From the NCBI GenBank assembly GCA_011033025.1, contig WFMF01000037.1, positions 1-64,000 on the forward strand: a DNA stretch of 64,000 bases. Reading direction: 5' to 3'. This document shows positions 46,187-56,183 of this stretch, piece after piece. Below the pieces are notes generated by a model. That model worked only from the letters and a program-made list of their open reading frames with translations, was not told the DNA's origin and searched no databases. Origin of the DNA: Beroe forskalii. Its lineage: Eukaryota > Ctenophora > Nuda > Beroida > Beroidae. How positions within the stretch are numbered: position 1 is the first letter of the stretch; each line of letters starts with the position of its first letter. Both the position numbers and the translations under genes were made by a program.

Positions 46187-47499
46187 GGGGGCAGGGACCT
46201 GGTTCTTTCCAGTTGGGGCCTCTCGCACCTCCCCCTCCCGAGTGTGCCAACTGCACTTCCCCTGCAGTTGGTATCATCCACACCTTCCACCTGCTGGGTA
46301 CTCTCTAGTACCACTCACCAGCTAAGTATCATAACTTCGCTATCCAGCCCCTCACGGTATATTAACTTTTGATTTTACATTATAACCACCCTAGCCCCCT
46401 CTTTCTATATCTATACTATTCTTCTATCTTTTGACTTAATTCATTATAATTCAGGTACACTACTTGAAGACTGTCCTCAAAAGGAATGATCAACCCATAC
46501 ATACATATTATATACAGATATACTGTAACAACATTGGCACAGCCCGGTAGTCATAACCCACTTTGTACTACAAAAAACCAACATGGCTTCCTCCATCAAA
46601 CTATCAAAGGCCACTCAAGAAGCCCTGATAAAAATTTTCTCCTCATACAACTTGTTAAAGTTCAGATCCCTCCAAGGTTCCTCAGCACCATCATGAGATA
46701 AATTTTGTTTCATTCTGGAATCAGCAGTTGCATTGGCGACCCCTGCATTATCAACCCTCTTACTGCTATAAAAATTAGCCCACTGTCCAACTCTCCCATA
46801 TTATATCCAATAAGTAAACAACATTTTATTTCGTTATATCTCCCACTTTCATCACCCTCACCTGCTTGGTACTCCATACTTCAAACCAGCTAAGTCTCAT
46901 TACCTCACCACTTCTGTCAAGCAACAAATTTCTGTACATCTAGTCCCATAGAAATAAATACAATAAACTGCAGCCCATTTCGAAAGGATGTCCCCTCCCA
47001 ATAAATCTGATTTAGGTAGCAACATTACTATGATTACTGAACAATAATACAACACCAAAAACAGCACCAAAACTAACAATCAGTTCCCTCTCTTCTTTTC
47101 CAGGTAGTACCCCATAGCTGGGCTTTGCCCATTGAACCCCGCATAACTCCAATCAATGGGAATATTATTTACACAGTCTGGTTGGGTCAGACCTCCCTGT
47201 GGCTCAGTCAGACGAAGGGAGGCGGCTGATCTCCGACTTAATCTGCAGGCAAGCATTGACTTGCTTTGCAGTCTGTTTGAAGCCAGGGGCGTTGGTAGCT
47301 TACTGGTCCAGTGAGGTCCTGGACGGGTGGGCTACTCTCAGCCCAGGATATCTCCGGCAGTCGGGTGGCCTAAAAAACCACCCAGGAGTTCACACCCTTT
47401 GCCTAGTGTACTAGGGATAGTCTCCATGCTCAGCATGGCTGCCACCGGCCTGGTTGATTAAACCGACTGTGGCCATTTTACTAAGACTACTAAGACTAA
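46187..47499 (+). mobile_element. Non-LTR-type insertion (LINE or SINE), 14-bp target duplication
   Basis: GGGGTTGAAACCGT lies at 46,173-46,186 and at 47,500-47,513. The right end is an 'actaag' microsatellite tail, as expected for a retroposon on the plus strand. The last ~390 bases (47,105-47,480) are GC-rich and structured, like a LINE or SINE 3' end. The plus frame at 46,486-46,701 reads TTKNQHGFLHQTIKGHSRSP, which recalls the QxGFxxGHST segment of RT but is too short to be sure. Confidence 0.7.
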
Positions 47500-47705
47500 G
47501 GGGTTGAAACCGTCATAACCAGCTAATTCAGAGGGATGAATTCAAAGCTGCTCGGACTGAGTCAATCCTAGAAATGCTTCAACTAATTTAGAGGGATGAG
47601 GTTTAAAACTTTGCTACTTCAGCTAATTTAGAGGGTGAGAGTTAAAATCTTGCTACTTCAGCAAGGTCTTAGGTCAGCTACATCAGTGGCATTAGGGTTA
47701 GAACA
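47500..47705. repeat. Minisatellite, ~38-40-bp unit, right part
   Basis: Continuation of 45,890-46,186 after the insertion. Confidence 0.75.
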
Positions 47706-48385
47706 GGAATTTACAGGAATACCGAGTACATGTACATCAATTGAGAAAATCTACTTCACGACTGATACTACACACTGTTTTCAAATGATAGAGATTTCAT
47801 TATCATATCAAATCAACCCAACAGCTTTTTTTCATTAAAATTGAAGTAATATTGTTCAACGACGTAGTTTGAAAACATAAAGCACACTCACCATGTTATT
47901 TAATATCATAATTAAAAACATATATCAACAATTAAAGAATAAGTCCTTAAAACAATAATCCATCCCTTGCTAAACACGTATATCCCTGTCTGCGTTGCGC
48001 CCTTCCTCAGGGAAGCGCCGCGCGCGTACACACACCTATGCGGGCTTAGGAAACGCTGAGTGCGCAGCGCCGCGCACCTTTGGTGCTTAGCAAATTTATT
48101 TAATTTAAACGGAGTTTATCAGACGTTGTCTGACCATTATTTCGCGCGCCCGCCAAAGGCGTAGGGGTCAGACAACGTCTGACAAAACGGAGTAACCATC
48201 AATAGTTACTCCATGTTCATGTTACGGAGCCTTATTTTGCGCGCGCAGGCGCGAACAAACAGGGACACGTAACATGTGATAACATCAGTAGGCAAATTGA
48301 TTTGGAAACGGTTTCACTTTTAAACGCAAACAACAACATAAATCAAGCAAAACAATGAGACACGAAATTTATGACAGATTTCAGT
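47706..48385. other. GC-rich hairpins downstream of the aminopeptidase gene
   Basis: At 48,118-48,185 'tcagacgttgtctgacc' pairs with 'ggtcagacaacgtctga'. Further short inverted pairs follow (ggagtaac...gttactcc; catgttac...gtaacatg). On the minus strand AATAAA lies at about 48,095-48,100, some 290 bases past the stop codon, a possible poly(A) signal. Confidence 0.45.
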
Positions 48386-48529
48386 TCACTTCTTCGCGAT
48401 ATTGTTTTCAAGCCACTCAGCCACAGCCTCACCGTCACGGTCCAGCCAATCAGAGCGAAGTTTGATGCTTTCAAGACATTGCTGTACAGTTCGCTCAGCC
48501 GCCGGTGCTTTATTAGCTTGGAAAAATTC
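48386..48529 (-). CDS. NPEPPS: NPEPPS-like last exon g
   Basis: 144 bases from phase 0 to the stop; acceptor CTTATTTCAG. Encodes EFFQANKAPAAERTVQQCLE and ends EWLENNIAKK. Matches FFESHPAPSAERTIQQCCEN of the human protein. Confidence 0.88.
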   Translation of the reverse strand, partial: EFFQANKAPAAERTVQQCLESIKLRSDWLDRDGEAVAEWLENNIAKK

Positions 48530-51500
48530 CTGAAATAAGATTGGAGATTAGCATAGGTGCCCAAGAAAATTTTTGGGCAGCACAGCGCGCATATTAGTTT
48601 ATGTGCACGCGCGCGCGCCGCGCAAAGAGAGTATTTTCTTGAAAATTTGCGTACTTCGATTAACGTTAAATTAGCCGCGCCTTACATACAGGAGATGATT
48701 CCGCGAAGTGGATGCAGATTTGGGACAAAGCGCGGCGCGAAAAAAGTTGTTTTATGCGTGAGCCGTCGTTACGAACTAGTTCGGCCGATATCCTTCAGTA
48801 TTCTCTTGGAAGATTAAGTCTCTATTCCTTATATGACAAAGTGTCCGATTTGAAAATTGCCCGAGGAATCTTGAGGCACTGCAGTTCCATTTGTAGCATT
48901 CTGAGGGGACATAATAAAAACTCCTCTTTATTGAGTAGTGCCCCTGAACTCGAACATACTTTGTAACCTTGGCAAGCTCCACTAAGGGGCCATCCATAAA
49001 AGCACAACGGACGAGGGAGTCTGGCCAATGCGGACATAGGGGGAAGGGGGGCTGTTTGGCCAAGTGCGTACGTCCGCAGTTTACGGTAATTTTGGCCGAT
49101 TTGACGGGCATTTCACTAGAAAATCGTGAAATTTCGTACCCAAATTTGATGACTGAATATATATTCAGGAAAAAAATGCGGATAATGGTGCGTGGCAATC
49201 CACAACAGATCTGTTTCTGTAAATTTTGTTGGAGAGAGTAAGGAACCAATTTGGGCCCATGATGACACAATTGGCCCGTGAAAGGTTGGGCATTCTTTGG
49301 AACTATCCTAAAAACCATTTGATATGATCACTGGAGGTTACAAAATACCGCTTATGTAGACAGAAGACAGAAAATCAATATCTCGAATTTGTCTACTTCG
49401 CATCCACTTTGTCGGAATCATGAAATCCTTCCATAGCAGAATATACCAGTTTGAGACGAAATTCCAGTTTGAGACAATGCGCGCGTCTAAAATTGTACCG
49501 GGTGGGCCAAAACTCAAAAGATCGTTACAAAAAGTAACGCACTGTAACTTTGGTTTTGTTTGGAGTTAATTAATGAAACTTTGGGATGTCATACGCATGT
49601 ACGATACAATTTTACCAAAAATGTCTACCTCGAAAAATGCCCGAGTAATCAACGAAAAAACCAGTTTATTTGCCATATCTCAGCTTCTGGGACTCAAAAA
49701 TGTTAGCTACTCCAGGGTCATATTGGTCAGATGTAGCCCGAAATATGCTGAAAGTTTCATGAAGATTGCTCAAAAAACCTCGGAGATATGCGCCTTTTTG
49801 TTACAGCGCGTTGCTTTTGTAACGTTCTTTTTGGCCCACCCGGTATTTATTGATTTGATGTGGCCGATATTAGGCATTTTTCGAACGTGACCCTACTATA
49901 GTCTACTACTGTAGTAGACTAGTACTACTTAAGTGCTTTGCCTCTTTTCAGGTTAACAAATTATAACTTTGGGTCCATGACACGAGCAGCCCAACACTCT
50001 AAAATTACACACTGGAGTGACTAACCTTGACTTCTCCATACATCTTCATATCAGTGAAGTAACTGCAGCATGCACCAATGAGTCTTTTAAAGAGGAACCC
50101 ACCGGTGTACCTGTGGAATTAACTTTTTAAGCCACAGAGTGATTCTTAACAAATTGCCAAGTTCCTAAACCACATCTATAATCTTTCAAAGCCAGAGTGT
50201 AGTGATTCTTGACAAATTGCCAAGTTAACTAAGTCCTAAACCACATCTAACCTTTCAAGCCAGAGTGTGTAGTTATTCTTGACAAATTGCCAGGTTTCTG
50301 CCCTTCCTTCCCATCCAGACCCAGAGACAGCAGCAATGACGAAGGGCGTGTCGTTAGAACGGACTTTGTCACTAATGGCAAATTCTAGAGTCTTATGTCG
50401 CAGTGTTGGACAGGGCCTGAAATTGCAGCGTTGAAGCAAGGTGAAATTACAAAGTTACAAGTAAATGCAGAGTAGAAAGTTTTGAGCCCTGCCATTTTAC
50501 TTGAAACCCCCTAGGCCTCAATCATCATCGCCCAGAAAAAAACTCACGCAGCTCTCAAAAAACCCTCGCAACCCCAGAAAAAAATCTCAGAAAACACGCA
50601 GCCCCCAGAAAAAACTCACAGCTCCCAGCTCCCAGAAAAACTCACGCAGCTCCCCAGAAAAACTCACGCAGCTCCCAGAAAAACTCACGCAGCCCCAGAA
50701 AACTCACGCAGCTCCCAGAAAAACTCACGCAGCCCCAGAAAAAACTCACGCAGCTCCCAGAAAAACTCGCCCCAGAAAAACTCACGCAGCTCCCAGAAAA
50801 CTCACGCAGCCCCAGAAAACTCACGCAGCCCCCAGAAAAACTCACACGCAGCTCCCAGAAAAACTCACGGCCCCCAGAAAACTCACGCAGCTCCCAGAAA
50901 AAAACTCACGTAGAAAAACACGGCTCCCAGAAAAACTCACGCAGCTCCCAGAAAAACTCACGCTCCCAGAAAAACTCACGCAGCTCCCAGAAAAACTCAC
51001 GCAGCTCCCAATGGCCCCAGAAAACTCACGCAGCTCCCAGAAAACTCACGCAGCTCTAGAAAACTCACGCAGCTCCCAGAAAAACTCACGCAGCTCCTGA
51101 AAAACTCACGCTCCTAGAAAACTCACGGCTCCCAGAAAAACTCACGCAGCTCCCAGAAAAACTCACGCAGCTCCCAGAAAACTCACGCAGCTCCCCTGAA
51201 AACCAACAGCCCCAGAAAACTCACGCAGCTCCCAGAAAAACTCACGCAGAAAACTCACGCAGCTCCCAGAAAACTCACGCAGCTCCCAGAAAAACTCACG
51301 CAGCTCCCAGAAAAACTCACGCAGCTCCCAGAACACTTTGGATCCTGACTCTCTCCTCGTGAAGGTCGGTCTTGTGGAACAGGTCGAGGAGCTCAGAGTA
51401 CGTCTTGTTAGAGTCCGAGCTGCCGCGGATAACTGTGCTGTAGACCGAACCTCGGATGTCCGCGGGAATCAGACCGCCACCGCTGGGAATTAAGAAGTGT

Positions 51501-54500
51501 GAGAAATAAGTATTTTGATCTACAAACCACAGTACAGAAGTAATGTGATTTGATCCTTCCACAATATTATCTCTGTGTTCCATACCTCTGCGTATAATAA
51601 GACCTATAAAGCTGTAATACTGATAGTTCTCAAGGTTTTTAAGGAAATTTGATAATTTGATCGGCGTGGGAACATCTGTGAAATATGCATCATTTTTTTC
51701 TTTGAGTAGAATCAGGACGAAGGTTGAAATACGAGAAGAAGATAATAAACGTCTCTGCCAAGACGCCTCACCAGTCACCTGGTGTGTTTGTTGAAGAGTT
51801 CCAAGCACCGGCTAACGACCTCCTGGTCAGCACTCTTGCCCAGGGTCCCTATGAGCATGTCTCTAAGCAGGGACTGCGTGTGGGCCTCCTCCGCCCCCTT
51901 CTCCCATCCCACCTCGCTCAGGATCCGGGAGAAGATGCGCCGTCGCAGGGCTTGGAACTGTGTAAAGCATGCGTGTGAAGCAGTGTCACCTGTGCTGTGT
52001 CACCTGCTCAGTGTCACCTGTGCAGTGTCACCTGTGCAGTGTCACCTGTGTAAAGCAGTGTCACCTGTGTAAAGCAGTGTCACCTGTACTGTGTCACCTG
52101 TGCGAAGCAATGTCACCTGTGTAAAGCAGTGTCACCTGTACTGTGTCACCTGTGTAAAGCAGTGTCACCTGTGTTGTGTCACCTGTGTAAAGCAGTGTCA
52201 CCTGTGCTGCGTCACCTGTGTAAGAGGCTAAAGCAGTGTCACCTGTGCAGTGTCACCTGTGCAGTTTCACCGGCTCAGTGTCACCTGTGCTGTGTCACCT
52301 GCTCAGTGTTACCTGTGCAGTGTCACTTGTGCTGTGTCACCTGTGTAAAGCAGTGTCACCTGTGTAAAGCAGGGGAGATGACTGAAGAGGGAAGCAAGCT
52401 CTGAGAGGTTGGTGTTTATACTTTCCAACACAACGTAGTTCCGTTCATTGACGAAGGAGCCCATCAGCGTCAGCAGGTCAGGCGTAGAGCAGTAACCTGA
52501 AGAGGGGCGGTGTGAGTGTTCATTCTACGAGATGTACAATGTACAATGTAAATCTTTTACATTGTACAATGTACAATGAACATTGTACAGCTTGTAGAGT
52601 GTACAATGAACATTGTACATCTTGTAGAATGTACAATGAACATTGTAAATCTTGTAGACTGTACATTGTACATTGTACAGCTTGTAGAATGTACAATGAA
52701 CATTGTATACTTGTAGAATGTACAATGTACATTGTAAAGCTTGTAGACATGCCATTACACACTTTTTCGAGCTAGTGGGGGCCGAGGCCCCTCCCTAGAT
52801 TTTTTCTAGGGGGGGGGGGGTTTCAAAACTAGGGGGGACAAAATTTACGTAGCAAATTTTGGTTTTTCATAGCCTTAATTTTCACTATTTTGCATAAACA
52901 TGCAACGAAAATCATGTTCTTATTATATTGATTGGTTTAAGTCTAAAAAGGTGAATTTCAGGAAAATTTCTGTCTAACTAAACTTAATGGTAGCTTCTTT
53001 TCGATGTTCAAATTTTTTAGAAAATCCTAGGTAGGGCCAAGGCCCCCCCTAAGATTTTTCTAGGGGGGGCTTTTGAAAACTAGGGGGGCCTGGCCCCCAT
53101 AGGGGGGGCGTGTAGTCCCATGCTTGTAGAATGTATATTGTACAATGTACATCTTGTAGAATGTACATCTTGTAGAATGTACATTGTACAATATACATTG
53201 TACAGCTTGTAGAATGTATATTGTACATTGAAAGGTTTAGTAACGAGTAAAAATTACTAAACGTCATATTACACACGAGGGCCGAAGGCCCGAGTGTAAT
53301 ATATGAATTGGAAGGCCGAGGTTTTTAATGCTGAGTTTAGTAATTTTACGGTTATTAAACTGAATTATGCACCGACTTTACTCGAAAAAATGGCAATATT
53401 TTCAAACACAAGGAAATGTTTTATATTAAGATTTGAAGGTACAGTTTGCTCAACTGTGCGAAATAAATTATTATGCACCTTCCAGGCGTGTATATGCTAT
53501 GTATTCAAAAACCCTATAGGCACCAGGGTACCGTGCGCAATAAATTATTGCGCACTGTAGGTCATAATAATTTATTATGGTGCAGTAGAACAGTGCGTAA
53601 TAATTTATTTCGCACAGTTGAGCAAACTGTACCTTCAAATCTTAATTTAAAACATTTCCTTGTGTTTGAAAATATTGCCATTTTTTCAAAGAAATCGGTG
53701 CATCCAATTTAATAACTCGTAAAAGTACTAAACTCAGCATTAAAAACCTCGGCCTTCCTTATTCGTTTTTTTCAATGCCATATTCGAACTTGGGCCTCCG
53801 GCCCTCGTTAATAAGTGGTGACGTTTAGTTTCAAAGGGACTCGTTACTAAACCCTTCATTACGCACTGTTCTACTGCACCATAATAAATTATGACCTACA
53901 GTGCGTAATAAATCCCAGTTTCGGCACTACAGTGCGTAATAATTTATTGCACACGGTACCCTGGTGCCTATAGGGTTTTTGAATACATAGCATAAACACG
54001 CCTTGGAGGTGCATAATGTACGATTAGATGCGTCATTCCACGCCGTTATAAAAGTACATATTAATAACTGTAGAAGTCATCCGAAAAATTGGATTCGTAT
54101 CGCAGAAATAATGAATAAATCTCAGGTGCCCGTTGCAAAATAAATGAAATGTAGGTATAATAATCTAATAATGTTTGCAATGAATGAAATGTGTATTTTA
54201 ATCTACAAACTACAATGCAGAATTGCTGTAGTTTGGACCGTGCATATCTCAGAGTTAGGAGAGAACAACATAATATGAACCATTATACCGTTTGATACAC
54301 TGCATTATGCACCTCCGAGGCGTGTTTATGCTATGTATTCAAAAACCCTATAGGCACCAGGGTACCGTGTGCAATAAATTATTACGCACTGTAGTGCCGA
54401 AATCCGGATTTATTACGCACTGTAGGTCATAATAATTTATTATGGTGCAGTAGAACAGTGCGTAATAATTTATTTCGCACAGTTGAGCAAACTGTACCTT

Positions 54501-54881
54501 CAAATCTTAATATAAAACATTTCCTTGTGTTTGAAAATATTGCCATTTTTTCGAGTAAAGTCGGTGCATAATTCAGTTTAATAACTCGTAAAAATTACTA
54601 AACTCAGCATTAAAAAACCTCGGCCTTCGGCCTCGGTTTTTCAATGCCATATTACACACTCGGGCCTTCGGCCCTCGTGTGTAATATGACGTTTAGTAAT
54701 TTTTACTCGTTACTAAACCTTTCAATCTAATTCAATACATTTAAATCAGTTTTACCAGCTTTAGCGAGGGCGAACAAATCGTCCTGGATTCCAAGTCTAT
54801 CGGCCGCCTCCAGGGCCTGGTTCTTAATGGCAGGGAGCAGTCTTTGAAGGAGGGCACTACTGTACTTTACTCTGAATAAAC
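48386..54881 (-). CDS. NPEPPS: Puromycin-sensitive aminopeptidase (M1 family), C-terminal exons
   Basis: Seven GT-AG exons were traced on the minus strand: 54,756-54,881, 52,360-52,496, 51,779-51,957, 51,321-51,482, 50,252-50,416, 50,026-50,110 and 48,386-48,529. All phases join and the total gives 331 residues plus stop. The product runs from GLFRVKYSSALLQRLLP through ADRLGIQDDLFALAKAG, FVNERNYVV, IPADIRGSVYSTVIRGSSDS, SVLGAAP, VSGSGWEGRAETWQFVKNN and YTGGFLFKRLI to APAAERTVQQCLESI. This follows the helical ERAP1-C-like domain of human NPEPPS with almost no length change. The family cleaves N-terminal residues from peptides in the cytosol with a zinc HExxH-E site, which lies further N-terminal and is not in the window. 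Upstream exons should lie above 54,881; only the end of one is suspected, inside the 55.0 and 63.1-63.4 kb arrays. The C-terminus (WLENNIAKK) is complete. Confidence 0.85.
48982..49300. repeat. Dispersed repeat in last intron (pairs with 59,007-59,290)
   Basis: Both copies start CTAAGGGGCCATCCAT and share 'catttcactagaaaatc'-like and 'acgtccgca' segments. Family unknown. Confidence 0.65.
49498..49843. mobile_element. Mariner-like MITE (346 bp) in last intron
   Basis: Ends CCGGGTGGGCCAAAA and TTTTTGGCCCACCCGG, with a wider inverted match including 'gttacaaaaagtaacgc', bounded by TA on both sides. TA targets and these ends fit the Tc1/mariner group. No transposase. Confidence 0.7.
50026..50110 (-). 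CDS. NPEPPS: NPEPPS-like exon f
   Basis: 85 bases, phase 2 to phase 0; acceptor ATTCCACAG, donor TCAAG|GTTAGT. Encodes YTGGFLFKRLIGACCSYFTD and MKMYGEVK, matching the YQGGFLISRLI...GEVK block of the human protein. Confidence 0.82.
50111..50251 (-). repeat. 141-bp intron e-f made of two diverged copies of exon e's tail
   Basis: On the minus strand the exon end 'TGGCAATTTGTCAAGAAT...CTGGCTTGAAAG' plus donor flank 'GTTAGATGTGGTTTAGGA' is followed by two further copies of the same ~63-80 bases. The second copy runs straight into the acceptor TTAATTCCACAG. The whole intron is thus a tandem duplication of the exon-intron junction. Confidence 0.85.
50252..50416 (-). CDS. NPEPPS: NPEPPS-like exon e
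   Basis: 165 bases, phase 2 to phase 2; acceptor CAATTTCAG, donor GAAAG|GTTAGA. Encodes TLEFAISDKVRSNDTPFVIA and SGWEGRAETWQFVKNNY. Confidence 0.86.
50530..51335 (-). repeat. 21-bp minisatellite in intron d-e, each unit holding exon d's end and donor
   Basis: On the minus strand the unit is TTCTGGGAGCTGCGTGAGTT, about 35-40 copies. Exon d ends GTTCTGGGAGCTGC|GTGAGT, so the first unit is the real junction and the rest repeat it. The plus strand is open for 199 codons (KLTQLPE-type repeats); this is a by-product. Confidence 0.92.
51321..51482 (-). CDS. NPEPPS: NPEPPS-like exon d
   Basis: 162 bases, phase 2 to phase 2; acceptor TAATTCCCAG, donor GCTGC|GTGAGT. Encodes GGGLIPADIRGSVYSTVIRG and HKTDLHEERVRIQSVLGA. 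Confidence 0.88.
51779..51957 (-). CDS. NPEPPS: NPEPPS-like exon c
   Basis: 179 bases, phase 0 to phase 2; acceptor CTTTACACAG, donor CACCAG|GTGACT. Encodes FSRILSEVGWEKGAEEAHTQ and LLRDMLIGTLGKSADQEVV. Confidence 0.85.
51958..52359 (-). repeat. Intron b-c made entirely of 14- and 19-bp units with splice-like ends
   Basis: On the minus strand units read GTGACACTGCTTTACACAG or, shorter, GTGACACTGCACAG. Every unit starts with a donor-like GTGACA and ends with an acceptor-like CACAG. The array starts at the true donor after exon b (CTTTACACAG|GTGACA) and ends at the true acceptor before exon c (CTTTACACAG|TTCC). Confidence 0.92.
52360..52496 (-). CDS. NPEPPS: NPEPPS-like exon b
   Basis: 137 bases, phase 1 to phase 0; acceptor CCTCTTCAG, donor TTTACACAG|GTGACA. 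Encodes LLTLMGSFVNERNYVVLES and ELASLFSHLPCFTQ. Its last 13 bases are themselves a unit of the intron array that follows. Confidence 0.85.
52515..52746. repeat. Minisatellite of self-complementary ~30-bp units, left block
   Basis: Units combine 'cttgtagaatg' with 'tacaatgtacattgta', the latter self-complementary. The array resumes at 53,124-53,232 after an inserted stretch. Confidence 0.85.
52747..53123. mobile_element. Insertion into the minisatellite, with poly-G blocks
   Basis: About 377 bases split the array. Two related blocks ('ttttctaggggggg' followed by 'aaaactaggggggc'-like sequence) lie at 52,800-52,840 and 53,055-53,090. Possible imperfect inverted ends 'catgccattacacac' and 'gcgtgtagtcccatg'. 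Type uncertain. Confidence 0.45.
53124..53232. repeat. Minisatellite, right block
   Basis: Continuation of 52,515-52,746. Confidence 0.8.
53227..54726. mobile_element. Composite 1.5-kb foldback element in intron a-b
   Basis: ATTGAAAGGTTTAGTAACGA at the left and its exact inverse at the right open arms of about 240 bases or more, nearly identical. Each contains hairpins with GGGCCGAAGGCCC or GGCCGAAGGCC. A third copy of the terminal structure lies inverted at 53,700-53,855. An inner segment ('aaaaaccctataggcaccag') occurs at 53,510, inverted at 53,960 and direct at 54,340. It reads as one foldback element with a second, truncated copy joined to it. Confidence 0.75.
54756..54881 (-). CDS. NPEPPS: NPEPPS-like exon a
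   Basis: 126 bases, phase 1 at both ends; acceptor GTGTTTCAG, donor GCTG|GTAAAA. Encodes GLFRVKYSSALLQRL and ADRLGIQDDLFALAKAG, the signature start of the C-terminal domain in this family. Confidence 0.88.
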
Positions 54882-55008
54882 CTGAAACACGCTAGGAATA
54901 ATTGGCATGAATATATATTGAATTCCATTCATACTGTAACAGAAACGTATCCAAGAATTCAAAAACCCAACTTTAAAAGTTCTTCTAAATTCGATTTCCA
55001 ACCCGCAT
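54882..55008. other. Short spacer upstream of exon a
   Basis: No feature recognised. Confidence 0.4.
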
Positions 55009-55133
55009 TCCTGATTAGGGTTGACTTTGACCCAATCATACACCCAACTATCTGATTAGGGTTGACTTTGACCAAATCATACACCCAACTGTCTGATTAG
55101 GGTTGACTTTCACCCTATCATATATGACCCAAT
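55009..55133 (-). repeat. ~40-bp tandem repeat carrying a likely NPEPPS exon end, three units
   Basis: On the minus strand each unit reads 'GGGTCAAAGTCAACCCTAATC' (variants) = WVKVNPNQ. This is what should precede GLFRVKYSS of exon a (human QWVKLNLGTVGFYRTQYSS). The same array with about nine units is at 63,050-63,430. Confidence 0.65.
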
Positions 55134-55693
55134 GACCCATGGCTGACTTTGAGTTCTTTCAGAGTTTCAGGTGACCACCGACCCCATGCCCATACAAGTA
55201 AATCGGTAACCCATATGTGTGCAGACCGCTTGATTGAAAAAAGCCTCGATGAAGACGCGCGAAATTGTGTGCTTTTGACGGAATTTGTATAGAAAGTTAA
55301 AGCGCGCAGAGGAAATCCGCGCGTCTTTATCGAGGCCTCTGTCAATCGAGCGGTCTGCACACATATGCGTTATAGGCTAACTCAAGTAATTCTTGAATTC
55401 ACTTCACACATAAAACATACTGTGTGTTTCCTTTGCCTCAGAATTTTGGCTACAGTTAAATTCGAGACACTCTACAAAATAATATTACTTCTAAGTTACA
55501 CAACGCTGTTTGGTCGCTTTGATTGAAAGAGGGTTAGTCCAGACTTACCTAAGCCCCTACACTCCTACATGGTAAATTGCCCATGATTGCTTCAATTGCC
55601 GGATGCCTCATTGTCCAGTGGTCTAATTTATTTCTAATTTAAGAATTTATTGAAAAGTTATTTCCATGTGGTACAACATAAAGAGAGACAAAG
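55134..55693. repeat. Long direct repeat D1 with internal foldback
   Basis: About 560 bases, over 90% alike to 63,431-63,982 by eye. It contains a foldback at 55,208-55,371: CATATGTGTGCAGACCGC...GCGGTCTGCACACATATG, with arms of about 48 bases including 'aggcctcgataaagacgcg'. D1 and D2 flank the PLAT-repeat gene. Confidence 0.85.
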
Positions 55694-55740
55694 CAGGGGC
55701 GTAGCCAGGGGGGAGGCGACGCAGGCGACTGCGATTTTGG
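55694..55740. mobile_element. hAT-like terminus, 5' end only
   Basis: CAGGGGCGTAGCCAGGGGGG matches the left end of the complete element at 58,198-58,374. No right end is found nearby. It begins exactly where D1 and D2 stop matching. Confidence 0.5.
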
Positions 55741-55927
55741 TTATAAATCGAGAGTTACAAGCAAGCTGACATTGGTTTGCTAAACACACATCATTTCATG
55801 TGCCCCAGTTTGTGATGATTCCCAGTGTGTTGATTATGAAAATAATTTATTCTGTGAATTCAGTTGTGTGTAAAAGTTTCAGAAATTTCAACTCTTCGTG
55901 ACACCTGATAATTTGTAATCTATCACG

Positions 55928-56183
55928 ATGCACTGCACAAGTTTTGTTGGGCTCCTTCTGGTGGTTACTACGTTTCAACTCCTTCACCTTGGTAGTGGAG
56001 CTGACTGCAAGGACTCAGAAAAGGACTTCAAGATTTACGAGGAGAAGTGTCTGAAGATTGGCTATGAATCAACCTTAGCAGGATGCAAATCACAGGGAGA
56101 CCCATCGCAGCTGAGCAAGAAGCAAAGGAAGAAATGCGATAAGATCAACGAGAAACTTGGAGCATGTGAGGTGACATGTGAAG
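55928..56183 (+). CDS. Exon 1: signal peptide and six-cysteine domain
   Basis: Hydrophobic leader then a 61-residue Lys/Cys-rich domain, ending CEVTCE + G. The donor is one base into a Gly codon. Confidence 0.72.

Noticed and set aside
50501-51100. 199-codon Lys/Pro/Ser-rich plus-strand protein
   Set aside because: Product of the 21-bp minisatellite read antisense to the aminopeptidase. The period is a multiple of three, so any open unit stays open.
52512-52775. Tyr/Cys-rich frames on both strands
   Set aside because: Caused by self-complementary minisatellite units, not proteins.
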